Below, in pieces: positions 40,201 through 50,262 of a stretch of 64,000 nt of DNA (positions within the stretch are counted from its first letter, which is position 1; each line of letters opens with the position of its first letter). Both the position numbers and the translations under genes were made by a program. This stretch comes from Tranzscheliella williamsii (lineage: Eukaryota > Basidiomycota > Ustilaginomycetes > Ustilaginales > Ustilaginaceae). The stretch covers positions 1 through 64,000 of the forward strand of contig JALBYF010000029.1 of assembly GCA_023212725.1 (NCBI GenBank), written 5' to 3'. The notes below the pieces were generated by a model. It was not told the origin of the DNA and ran no database searches. It worked only from the letters and a program-made list of their open reading frames with translations.

Positions 40201-40357
40201 AAGAAAATACTTACGTCAACTGTTTGCCATCTTGGCGGACAAATTGGACCTTGTCGGCGAGCTTGCCTTCGGATTCTGAGCTGACATAGTCAAAGATGTT
40301 GGTGTAGCTTGGCGTTGGCAATGGCGGATAGATGGAAGTGAGGATCTGGGGGACCAT
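37276..40357 (-). CDS. 4-coumarate-CoA-ligase-like AMP-forming acyl-CoA synthetase
   Basis: Two exons, 40357-40215 and 38968-37276, join in frame to 611 residues. Exon 1 (MVPQILTSIYPPLPTPSY) supplies the usual opening of this family. The join reads QDGKQLTHGHVV, matching the expected loop before the first helix. The downstream frame has no ATG of its own before the conserved region, so exon 1 is required. Adenylation motifs are complete: SSGTSGSAKGVEITHSN (box I), LPFYHIFGL, NGYGLTES, GWFKTGD, DRIKDLIKFKGFQVSPAELE and the C-terminal catalytic Lys in PKSPSGKILRR. The enzyme activates a carboxylic acid to acyl-AMP and then acyl-CoA. The acid could be aromatic or fatty, and context does not decide. 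The C-terminus (SPVAAA) is not a peroxisomal signal. The 1,246-base intron is far longer than the others here. Confidence 0.88.
38969..40214 (-). other. Unusually long intron of the CoA-ligase-like gene
   Basis: The donor GTAAGTATT follows exon 1 and the acceptor AACAG precedes exon 2. At 1,246 bases it is about seven to twenty times the other introns in this window. It contains many TCGAAA/CGCGAA-like words and a 159-codon plus-strand frame (39153-39632) with no recognisable domain. It may carry an internal promoter, a non-coding RNA or an old insertion. Confidence 0.6.
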
Positions 40358-43300
40358 GGCGACTATATGCTGCGTTGCGCACGAAGCACAAAGAGCTTGT
40401 CGACTCAGGCGTGACGGTGTCGATGGAGATTCGAAAGCCGCTCGTTGAAGAGGGCTAGGGGTCGTTGAAAGAGCTGAAGCTGTGATCTGAGCCACTGAAC
40501 CAGGCTGGAAGGAGAGGATGTAGGAAGTGGGTGAAGTCGGGAAAGGCAAAGCAGGGATAGTGTAGCAAGGAAGGTGTGATGAGGGTAGTAGCAGGTCCAG
40601 GCGGGCGATATATGTTGTTGTGAGGTAAGGGGAGTGAAGGTCGAACGGACGGGTACGGCTACCTATGGCAGGGGCCGGACGGCGGACTGCGGCTATGTTC
40701 GTGTGACTGTTGCAGACCAGAGAGAAGCGAGGCTCAGCAGCTGCGACGGATAGGCTGTCACATAGCGTTGCGATGCGAGCACGGTCGCCGCTGTTCAGCG
40801 TTCGGCATGGACGATCTTGAAAATCGAGGGTACAATTTGATGCGGTCTCAGTCAAAAAAGGTCCGCAAAGCAAGGCACTGACGGTTAAGGAAAATCCCAT
40901 CCAACGGCTAAAGTGGAATTACGCTGGCCGCCTTGCTCGCCCCTCCCATCCGCTTCGACTTGGCCAGGAACCGAGCCCTTTCGCAGGGATGCCATCCTCG
41001 CAGCAGACTACCTAGCCGGTAGACTAGTGCACGGCCAAACGGAGACCGGGCGAAAGCGCGTCGAGCTAGCTATGAACGGGTGCACGCGGTCAGGGAAAAG
41101 CAAGGAGTATTGCAAATGAGCATAGAGCCGACACAGGCACGTCCGTACGGCCTAATGCACCACCAGCCCGCGCGAAGCCTTGGACTGATGGCGCAACATC
41201 GCTGCGGCTGTTAGCGGTTCTCATCCAGCAGGCCATTTCGATGGCGTGGCCGACCGAAGCGAGCCGGCGTAACTATCACGAAAAGGCGAACAAGCAGCTG
41301 CTGCAGGCTCGTTCGCAGGACTAGGTAGACAGAGCCAGGAGCGTCGTTGACAGGGTGCATAGATCGGGCGACCTTACTTCGCTACCGAATTGGAATTGGA
41401 CTGACGGGACGGGCGGCAGAGCGGGAATTCATCACAAGCGAAATACGTGTATTGCCGGCCTTGTCTTCGGCGGTCTCTGCGCCGCAGACGCAGCCGGTTG
41501 CGCGGACGGGAGGCGAGCTTCAAAGGCCCTTTTTCCTTCTCGCCAGAAAGGTGAAAGCGAAAGTTGCGGCAACGGCAAAGGAGGGATGCGAGTAAGCCAC
41601 ACGGGAGGTAAGGCGGGATTGCGTCGACAGGGCAAGCGAGAGCTTTGAACCGAAGCAAATGACGCGAATGGACTCTATTGCCAAGCACAATCCAATATCC
41701 TATGAGAATCTCGATCGACATCTAGTCATGAGTACAGCGACACTTGCATTTATGCCTGCCGTGCATTTCCAGCAAGACCGAAGGGCGGTCGCGGTGGACG
41801 GCTTAACATGCCGGAAGGAAAAAGCTTCCGTCGCCAACATCATCAGGCTTATCTGGCAATGCACAGTCATGATGTTGGCTTTGCGACTGTGCCCCTTGCC
41901 TGTCAGGAGAAAAATAGCTGGACCCCACCCCTGCCCAAAGGAGGAGAGATGTAGACGGGCTTGTTCACTTGGTCGTTGGCCCTCCTAACCGTCTCCATCA
42001 CGTACACACATCCCCTGGTCTAGGGAGGTCGAGTGATGACCGTGATTGCCGGAAGGGCATGGTGACCGAACTAGAAAACCACGATGTTCTCAGCAGCAGC
42101 ATCTCGATCCTCTGCCTCATGCAGCAGCAGCTATTTCGGGCCACACATCGTAGGAACCATCTCTCAGCAGGTTGGTCACAGCGATGGAGGGCATGAAGGG
42201 CATCATTGGGTCTGGTTGCTAGCGGCTCTTCGCTGCATGTACAAGATCAGGCTAAGACCAAACGAATCTGGCTAACGTATGCTGCTCGCCATGTTGCAAG
42301 CGACGAGAAGCATGGCAATGCGAATTCTAACGCGCGGTGTTGTGCTGCAAAATAACGCGCGGTGGTGCTGCAAATACTATACCGCGCGGTGTTGTGCTTT
42401 TGGGCTGTGTTGGATTTTCCGGCTAGGATGTATGGGCGATCTAGTGGCTGGGCGTGGTGGCTGGCAGATCAGATTTGGCAGATCTGTGTCGGTAATGTGA
42501 CTGCGAGCGTGACAATGAATTCGAAATGGGAATCACAAGGTAAATCTCCGCTGTTTGAAACCTGATCTGTTTGTTCTGTGACAGGTAGTATGACCCGATG
42601 AAACATTTTTCAAGATGGCAAACTTGTATGATCTCCCGATCGAAGTCTCTTATTCCTGTCCTCGGCATTAATACCCGCAGGCATTATCCAATTTCAAATT
42701 AGAGCCAACTTGTCTGTACGCAAAAGTTAGATGCGTCGTCTAGGTTTGGCAAAGTGGTGCATCTGGGTGTCGACCAGTACGCTGTCAGGCATTGGCGCTA
42801 CTGTAAGCCATGCTTCTTGTCAGCCAAGAACAGCAACGTGAATGCTAGCTAGCCCATGCACCCTCGATCCCGTCCTTCTCTCGCTTTCATGCATGCACTC
42901 AACTGCCTTCGCCGCTTCTCGTGTCGCCCGGCGGGTACAGCATCGCCGGTGGACCCAGCCATCCTCAGCCTCGTTTCGAGTTTGTAGTCTCGTAAGCAGA
43001 TCCCACTGCTTGTCGTCGCGAGACATCTTGTTCCCACAGCTTTATCTCGGCTCTTCTGCCGGAGATCTCCTCGCTGCTGTCTCCTTATCGTTCCATGGCG
43101 GTTTTTAGGACTAGCTTTCACGATAGATCGAAACTTGCGCATCATCAAGCAGATGGTCTGCGCCGCGGAAAACTGTCTGCAGCCTAAGCACTCTTCCAAA
43201 AATCTCTTCGTTCCGAGATCGGTGCCGCAGGACCACCCTTGGGTGCGCACGCCAGCCATGCGTCATGCTTTGCACCGCCCAGATACTGGCCTGCTTGCTT

Positions 43301-43711
43301 GTCGTCTGCCCTCGGAAATAGTCCCAGCTCGGTCCGGTTGATTGCCCACCACGATCCATCTTCATCAGCGAATTGTTTCATCCTCTTGCCTCCGATACCT
43401 TCGCAGATAGCCTCCGAACTAGCACAGATTGTCACCACCCTTGCAGCCTTCTTAGTCCACCTGTCCATATGACAATCCACCGCAGGCCTGGACCACCGGT
43501 CTTCGCATCGCACGTGTGCTAAAACAACCGCCAGACCAGTGCAGGCTTGCCAAGTTGCATAGCCACCTCGTCTTTTTCTTGTCAACTACTTTACTTCCTT
43601 GAATGCAGCCCGACTTCAGGTGCCGGTATCTTTATTGATCCAGACAAAACTATCCACCCTTCGCTCCTCTTGTCTGTCCGTTCCACCTTCCCACAACAAG
43701 CCAAAGCCAAG
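40358..43711. other. Long intergenic region, 3.35 kb
   Basis: This is the longest gene-free stretch between the two flanking divergent genes. I found no frame with domain content on either strand and no tRNA-like B box. It includes a small tandem repeat at 42327-42400. The right-hand 600 bases, pyrimidine-rich on the plus strand, should hold the SSUH2-like gene's promoter and leader. Confidence 0.45.
42327..42400. repeat. Three-copy 25-27-base tandem repeat
   Basis: The word CGCGCGGTGTTGTGCTGCAA, with small changes, appears three times with starts near 42331, 42356 and 42383. The repeated CGCGCGGT is GC-rich within an otherwise mixed region. Confidence 0.6.
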
Positions 43712-46157
43712 ATGTCGTCTGGAGCCTCGTTGAATAAGGAGCAGCCTCCCTCGCCCCAGCGCCCGCCCCGCTCTCCTTCTTCTCTACGACGATCGCCATC
43801 GCATACAACCGCATTGCACGCATACGCCTCGTCTGCTCACCAAGATAGTGACGGCCATACACTCAAGCAACCTCCACAGCTCCAAACTCCGAACAGCGGC
43901 GGCAGCATATTTGACGGATTTCCATCCTCTATCGGCGATATGTCTGGCCTTGGCCTCGAAAGCGTTCAAATCTTGGGCGAACACCAAGACTCCAGCGACC
44001 ATACTGCCATGGAGATGTCCAGGACCATCCGGGCCAGCATTGACGCTCTTTCCATCCTGGGTCAAGACGAGCGGGAAGAGGGCTACCCCGATCCCAACCT
44101 GCCCGATCCGCCCAAGCATGTCGAAGCGCAGCACGACCCTCACGCAATCGAGACCGGCTATGCCCGCCTCATCTCCCAGCTGACTATTGCCAAGGAGGGA
44201 GCACAGCACAAGGCTCAAGTGGCCGAGGCAAGCCCAGAGCAGAGCACTCCGCCCCAATGGAACACGCCAGCCCCCAGGTCGCAAAGCAGCTTGAGCGACG
44301 CGCACGAGGACGAGCTCAAGACGCCGCCCGAGCCCAGCTTTGGCGCCTTTGTTGCCCCGCCTCGCCCCGCTCGCGCTCAGCTCGGCTTGCCCTTTCAGCC
44401 GCAGCCTTTCCGAGCCGACTTGCCCACTCCCTTCTCCAAGTACCAGATCAACGAAAGTTCGGAAATGGAGATGCTGAGCGATGACTTGCACCGCCCTTAC
44501 CGTGCTCCTTTGGCTGGCAAAGAGAAGATGGCGGCGGTGCACATCCAGATGCCACAGCGTCTCGACCAGCTGCGTGATGCTGCTGCCTTGGGCACCGACG
44601 ACGGCCCGTACGCTGCTGCCGACAAGCCATTCACACGGATCGGCATCAACGATATCGCCTTCCGTGCCACCAGCCTGTAAGTTGCTACGCTCCCACCACT
44701 GCCTCGTCGCTCACCGAGTCCTGACGATATGTGTCTTTCTATTTTCCCTTGCCTACAGTCCGCCACGCTCGCTGACGGGGGTCAAGTGCGTAGAGATTGT
44801 CACGGCCAAGTATCCGGCGCTGTGCGATGCGCCTCTTCGCGAGTTTGGCGAAGACGGGGAGCCGCTGCCGCCGACCAAGAAGCAGGAGACGAGCGAGGAG
44901 GAGCGGCTGGCACGTAAGCAGGCCATCTCGGCCTCGTTCTGCGCCAAGCAGAAGCTCTCGTTGATCAAGGCAATGGTGGTGATGGAGAGCCGATCGGGCG
45001 CATGGCGGAGGGTGGGTGATGCCAAGGGCAACGGTGCTGGCAGTAGTCGGCTGGGTAAGGCGCTGAGCCGGCTGCCAGAGATGCCGAGCGCGTGGTCTGT
45101 GGATATCCAGCACGAGGCGCTTGATGCTGCGCAGATCAAGGGCAAGAGCAAGAAGACGATTGAGCTGCCGTCGCTGCGCACACACGCGCTGTGCCACAAG
45201 TGCGACGGAAGCGGCGAGGCTGCCTGCCTCAGCTGCAAAGCCGAGAAAGCGGACGAGTGCTTCTGGTGCAACGGCACGGGCCGCGAAAAGACGCGCCACG
45301 CATCCTGTCGTCGCTGCCAGGGCGCCGGCCAGCTCAACTGCCAGACGTGCCTCGGCAGCCTCAAGTCGGCCTGCCAGACATGCAACGGCAAAGGTGCCGG
45401 AGAGTACGGCTTCTTCATCGACATCCGCGTCAAACGAATCGAGATGCCTACCGTCCCCGTCTCGTCGCTGGTCGACGAGCCTCTACCGAGCATTGACGAG
45501 GTCAGCGCCGCTGCCCGTCTGGCGCTCTGCGACTCGATCGCCAAGCTGACCGAGACCAGCAGCATCCGCTCGCCCTCGCGACCCATGGTCCCCGTCATGG
45601 CGGGCTGCGTCTGGGAGACCTCCTATTCAGACGTTGTCTGCCTCGAGGTGCCGCTTGCCGCGCGTTTCAAAAAGGGCGCCACGCCGGCGCTGCGGCCCGA
45701 AGCGCTCCAGCGGCGCATCCCCACCGCCAAGCGATACTTTACTATCCCTTCCGACGCGGATGTGCGCACCGTCGAGCTCTCCAGCGACCAGGTCGATGCT
45801 ATCCGCTGGCGCCAGCAGATTCCCGCCGACATGGCCGCTAGTACCTCAAGTGGGGTCCCACCGCCTCGGTCACAGCCCGCGCTTACACCCTCGCCGCGCG
45901 AGTTGGTCCTCCATCGCAGCCCCCTCTCGCAGCTGGCATCCCCCGCCATCACACCCGCCACCACACCCACCTCGGAATGGCCCCCTCCGCCGCCCCCGCG
46001 CACTGACAGCACCAATGAATCCGTCTGCCAGCACTGCCAGCACTGCAAGTCGCACCTCTCCAACACACTGCCTCGCCGCCCCTCGGCCGGCCAGCTTCTC
46101 ACCAAGAGGCTCTCCAGCAATCTGCTCCTGTCCAAGCTCCACCGCGGCTCCGTCTAG
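43712..46157 (+). CDS. SSUH2-like protein with DnaJ-type Cys-rich repeats
   Basis: Two exons (43712-44676 and 44759-46157, an 82-base intron with GTAAGT and CTACAG) give 787 residues. The first 320 residues are disordered and rich in Pro, Ser and Gln. After the junction comes LTGVKCVEIVTAKYPALCD. Then follows a zinc-binding region (about 465-540) made of CxxCxGxG-type units: CHKCDGSG, CLSC, CFWCNGTG, CRRCQGAG, CQTCLG and CQTCNGKG. There is no J domain, so this is not a DnaJ co-chaperone. The order of a unique domain, Cys-rich units and a beta-rich tail (SYSDVVCLEVPLAARF) matches the SSUH2 family, whose biochemical role is poorly known. The last 150 residues are Pro/Ser-rich, with an extra CQHCQHCKSH cluster. 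Confidence 0.72.
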
Positions 46158-47409
46158 CTCGCCTTTCATGGCCTCTGACATTCACTGCCAACTCTGCGTC
46201 TGCTGATTTCTTCTCTCGCCCGACCTCGTGGCTTCTTTTTTCGCTCTCTGCTAGAGGCAGCTGCACTTTCTTTGTATCTTTGCCATCGTCTCCCTAGATC
46301 TGCCTGTTTGTCATTTTCCTTATCTTTTCACAGCAATCGTATGGCTAGTGCTTTGGACAAAAAGACGTTCGGTTCGTCTGCTCTCGCGGGCTGCTGGCTG
46401 GTGTCGCCATGGTCACGTATCCGAGTTTTCCCATCCTTTCGAGGCGGGCGTGTGTTATCGATTACGGAGATTTTGGAGCCGAGGCGAGCGTGGGATTTGG
46501 CCGGTGCTCGCGTGTGCATCTGGGCGCTAAATTAGCGCGGGCGGGTGGGCTTAGCGTGAAAGAGCGCGCCATGTGCAGGCCATGTGAGCGGGTGTCCTCG
46601 TGGTGGTGTCGTCCGGCGGCGGCGCCACGAGCGCTCGCATGCGCATTCGGCGGTTGCCGACGCTACCACCGCCAGTCGTGCTAGCCCACGCTCGCCAATC
46701 TTGCTCTTCCAAGGCGCCCGCTGCAGCGCTAGCGCCATCGCAATCTCGCCTAGCCGTGCTACCACCACGCGCGCAACCATGCTCGCCCGCCACGCGTCGC
46801 TTCACCAACCCTCCCAAACATGTTTGGTCGTGGTATGTTTTGGCCATCTTTGCCTTTCGCGAAACAAACCTGGGCCATGTCCATAGTCGCCTCGTGTCCG
46901 GGCGTTCTCAGCCTAAACGTGCATGCATGCATCAAAGTCGAGCCACCCGGCGTCCACGATGTCGTGCATGAATCGAACGCCCGGCAAGTTCAGTCCGAGC
47001 CAGCTGCTAGCACCCGCCATGTCAACCAGCTGCCATGCGTCTTTCCATGCATCCTCCTTCCCAACCGCGCTAAAGCAAGTCGGCCGATTCAGCGAAATCT
47101 TCATCATCGGAAATTTTCGCTGCAGTAGTGTGAGTGTTGTTTGTTAATCTCCGAAGCTAGTTGCAGGCCCCTCGACCTAACAACTCCTTTGCTGATCTGA
47201 CACGTTTTTATGAATCTAACACGTTGAGAGTCTGGAAAATCGGCGGCACTCACACTCGCGCTACGGTTCCGGCTTCCGAAAAAAGGCTGGAAAAAGGAAA
47301 AATTCATGGTTGCGAAAGGGAAAGAGTATGGATGTGCACGACCGGCACTTGCTTGCTTCTCCACTGTGCTCGACATCTATCTCAGCGTCTCAACGAAACG
47401 GCCGTCAGG
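46158..47409. other. 3' flank of SSUH2-like gene and promoter of KRI1
   Basis: No gene is recognised in these 1.25 kb. GGCGAGCGTGGG at 46483-46494 recurs inverted as CCCACGCTCGCC at 46685-46696, possibly by chance. The block at 47,105-47,300 is AT-rich and holds the element shared with UTP20. Confidence 0.45.
47109..47120 (-). promoter_or_regulatory. RRPE-like element upstream of KRI1
   Basis: GGAAATTTTCGC is the exact reverse complement of the twelve-base element upstream of UTP20. It lies 290 bases before the KRI1 ATG. Confidence 0.5.
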
Positions 47410-49641
47410 ATGGAGTTGTTCACGGACGATGCGGACGGGTTTGCGCCGAGCGTTGACATCCGCAGCAAGGCGGACGAGTCGCTGAACCATTTTTCGATCA
47501 ACAAGGAGTTTGCTGAGCGGTATCTGCACAACAAGCAGCGGGCTGAGCTGCACCAGCTCGAGGCGCGGTACGGCGCGGACGGGCTGCCGGACTCTGACGA
47601 CAGCGCAACCGACAGCGAGAGCGATGTGACCGAGGACGAGGATGGCGACCAGATCGACGCGAATGTCGACGCGGCCATCTTCCGCACGCTGCAGCGCATC
47701 CGCAGCAAGGACGCCAGCGTCTACGACCCGAATCTCGATATCTTTGAGCAGGAGAGCAAGGCGGCGCAGCAGGCGGCGCAGTCCCGCGGGATCGCGTCTG
47801 TCCCCGCCCCAAACGCCGGCACCACCAAGAAGAGCAAAAAAGTCACCCTCCAGGACTACCAGCGCCAACGCGTCCAGGAGCTCATCGAGACCTCCGCCGA
47901 CCCTGCCAAGGACCTCGCCGAGGCGACCACCTCCGAGCGCCGCTACAACAACTACGATGATGACGACCAGCCCCACATCCCCCACGCCCTTGAGCAGGAG
48001 CAGCTCCGCAAACAGGTCTCCCAGGCATTCCACGACGGCATCGACGCCTCCGACGACCTCTTTACCAAACGCTCCGACGCCGCTCCGCAAGATGGCGCCT
48101 CTTCGACCTATCGAGATGCGGTGATCGCCTCGCTCGGCCCCGATGCCGATGAAGACACGATTCGCAGTGCCATCAGGAATCAGATCCACCACGACAAGGC
48201 CAACAAGCAGGCGGAGGCCGGCGGCGAGCGCAAGGCGGATGAGGATTTCCTGCTGAACTACATTCTGAACCGCGGCTGGATCGATGCGAAAGAGGAAGCG
48301 GGGCCGTCGAAGCCGAGGCTCTCCAAGCCGCTGGGGAAGGGGTCTGGTGGCGAGGTGGACGGCGAGACGGAGGGGTCGGGGGATGCGACGGGCGATGCGT
48401 ACGGGCGGGACTGGGAGGCGGAAGCGGCGGAGCTCGAGTCGGAGGCGTCGTTCGACTCGATGGCGGAGGCGTTTGAGGCGGCGTACAACTTCCGGTTTGA
48501 GCAGGGCGAGGCGGCGACGGTGATCCCCACGTATTCGCGCACGCCCAAGGAGACGGCGCGGCGCGCGGACAACACGCGCAAGCGCAAGCGTGAGGAGCGT
48601 GCGGCGCGCAAGGACGAGGAAAAGCGCCAGAAAATGCAGGACCTGGCACGGCTCAAGAACCTCAAACGCCTCGAGATCATCGACAAGCTCAAGCACCTGC
48701 GCCAGGTCACCGGCGCCAGCATCGACGACCTCCAGGGCATCGACCTCGAACACGACTTTGACCCCGACCAGCACGACCGCGCCATGGCCTCCGCCTTTGG
48801 CGACACCTACTACCAGCAAGACGACCACGGCGACGGCCTGCAAAAGCCCACCTGGGACGATGACATTGAGATCGACCACATCCTCGCCCAAGACGAGGCA
48901 TCCGGATCCAAAAAGAAGAAGAAAAAGGCCAAGGCCTCGCAGCCGGACCACGACGAGGAAGCGCCCATCGAGATGGATGCCGACTTTTTGGACAACGGCG
49001 GCGATGACGGCGGCGATGACGCTGGTGTGATGAACGGCGCGGGGGGCTCCTCGGCGAAAGAGGCAGCATTGCGGACGCGGCTGGCGGACCAGAGCCTGTC
49101 GAAGAAGGACAAGAAGAAGCTCAAGAAGAAGCTCAAGGCAGCGCAGGAGAAGGCGGGGCGCGGCGGGGGGGAGGTGGATGTGGGGGTGGACGAGGCGGAG
49201 ATGGATGCGGATCGCAGCGCGGGGGCGAGTGGTGCGGGGGCTGGCGGAGGCGACCGAGAAAACGCGCGCGCGATGCTGGACGACTACTACCAGCTGGACT
49301 ACGAGGACGTGATTGGCGACACGCCGACGCGGTTCAAGTACACCCAGGTGGCGGCGGCGGACTTTGGCATGTCGGCGGTCGACATCCTGCTCGCCGACGA
49401 CAGCCAGCTGAACAACGTCGTCGGCCTGACCAACCTCCAGCCCTACCGCCGCGGCAAGGCGCGCCCCGCCGACCTCGGCAAGCGCCTCGGCCAGTTCCGC
49501 AGAGACGTCTACGGCCACGCCCCTCGCACCGCCCCCGACACCCAGGCCCCCGCCCCCAAAAAGCGCCTCGGCAAGAAGCAGCGCCTCCGCCTCAAGTCCG
49601 CCACCGACACCGACACCACCGCCCCCGACCCCGCCACCTAA
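47410..49641 (+). CDS. KRI1: KRI1, ribosome biogenesis factor
   Basis: This intronless protein has 743 residues from the ATG at 47410. I chose that start because MELFTDDADGF matches the family's usual opening; the frame extends upstream but with non-conserved sequence. The N-terminal third is acidic. FSINKEFAERYLHNKQRAEL is followed by an Asp/Glu-rich stretch. A basic helical segment, RKRKREERAARKDEEKRQKM at about 390-410, leads into the KRI1 core. The KRI1 C-terminal domain (about 620-715) has DDYYQLDYEDVIGDTPTRFK and GLTNLQPYRRGK. A Lys-rich nuclear signal closes the chain. KRI1 works with KRR1 in the nucleolus on 40S assembly. Long Asp- and Gly-rich inserts make it larger than yeast Kri1 (about 590 residues). 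It shares an upstream element with UTP20. Confidence 0.92.
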   Translation: MELFTDDADGFAPSVDIRSKADESLNHFSINKEFAERYLHNKQRAELHQLEARYGADGLPDSDDSATDSESDVTEDEDGDQIDANVDAAIFRTLQRIRSKDASVYDPNLDIFEQESKAAQQAAQSRGIASVPAPNAGTTKKSKKVTLQDYQRQRVQELIETSADPAKDLAEATTSERRYNNYDDDDQPHIPHALEQEQLRKQVSQAFHDGIDASDDLFTKRSDAAPQDGASSTYRDAVIASLGPDADEDTIRSAIRNQIHHDKANKQAEAGGERKADEDFLLNYILNRGWIDAKEEAGPSKPRLSKPLGKGSGGEVDGETEGSGDATGDAYGRDWEAEAAELESEASFDSMAEAFEAAYNFRFEQGEAATVIPTYSRTPKETARRADNTRKRKREERAARKDEEKRQKMQDLARLKNLKRLEIIDKLKHLRQVTGASIDDLQGIDLEHDFDPDQHDRAMASAFGDTYYQQDDHGDGLQKPTWDDDIEIDHILAQDEASGSKKKKKKAKASQPDHDEEAPIEMDADFLDNGGDDGGDDAGVMNGAGGSSAKEAALRTRLADQSLSKKDKKKLKKKLKAAQEKAGRGGGEVDVGVDEAEMDADRSAGASGAGAGGGDRENARAMLDDYYQLDYEDVIGDTPTRFKYTQVAAADFGMSAVDILLADDSQLNNVVGLTNLQPYRRGKARPADLGKRLGQFRRDVYGHAPRTAPDTQAPAPKKRLGKKQRLRLKSATDTDTTAPDPAT

Positions 49642-50262
49642 CCCACCCCGCCGCACAGTTCCACAGCAACTCAGCCGTTTCCTCTCTCTCGTGCGAATGG
49701 ACACTTGGGAGCAACAGAGTCGATGCACATTGCAAAAGGGAAACCCATTACGCGCATGCTTATATAGGTGCATAGTTCTAGTGGTGTATTGTGTTGCCGT
49801 GCTGTATCGTATGCCATGAGTGGCTGGCCGTCTTGATGAAGGAGGGGCTGTGTAGGTGTTGCGCAGCAGCAAGCGTGGTGGAGTAACGGCCGTGTTAACA
49901 GCCACTGTGACTTTCCTTGCATGGCACACCGCGTTGTGCTTGGCTTCCAACACCGCGCCTCGAACAGCTACCCGCCGATACCGCGCTACGGTGTGAGCTG
50001 TATGTAGCCACGCCAACAAGCTCAGCAGCCGCTTTCCATACAGTATAGCAAGCAGATCCTTTCGTTGTTGTAAATAGTAGGCTACAGCGGGACGGAGCGG
50101 GGGCGGCGCGAACAAGAGCGGCTCAGAGGCGGAAGGCAGAGATGCGTGCCTGCCTCGAGCTCGTCTAGGGGTTCCGGCTGGCGGGCGCCGATCCGCAGGA
50201 AGGGGAACAAGGCAGGGGGGGAGCCGGTAGAATACAGGTAGGTAGGCGCAAGGGCGCGGGGG
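49642..50262. other. Convergent 3' region, no gene
   Basis: These 620 bases lie between the KRI1 stop and the GH16 stop. The sequence from 49,720 to 49,850 is AT-richer and likely contains KRI1 transcript ends. No gene is seen. Confidence 0.4.

Noticed and set aside
46483..46696. 12-base inverted repeat GGCGAGCGTGGG flanking a 190-base spacer, as a possible transposon end
   Set aside because: Short arms in GC-rich sequence, no target-site duplication and no transposase between them; chance is likely.
46960..46990. tRNA-like TCGAAC word
   Set aside because: Flanking bases do not form the B-box consensus and no cloverleaf can be folded by eye.
47377..50115. Minus-strand frame of 912 codons opposite KRI1
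   Set aside because: GC-rich codon use on the KRI1 strand keeps the opposite strand free of stops. The antisense translation is low-complexity Leu/Val/Arg with no domain.
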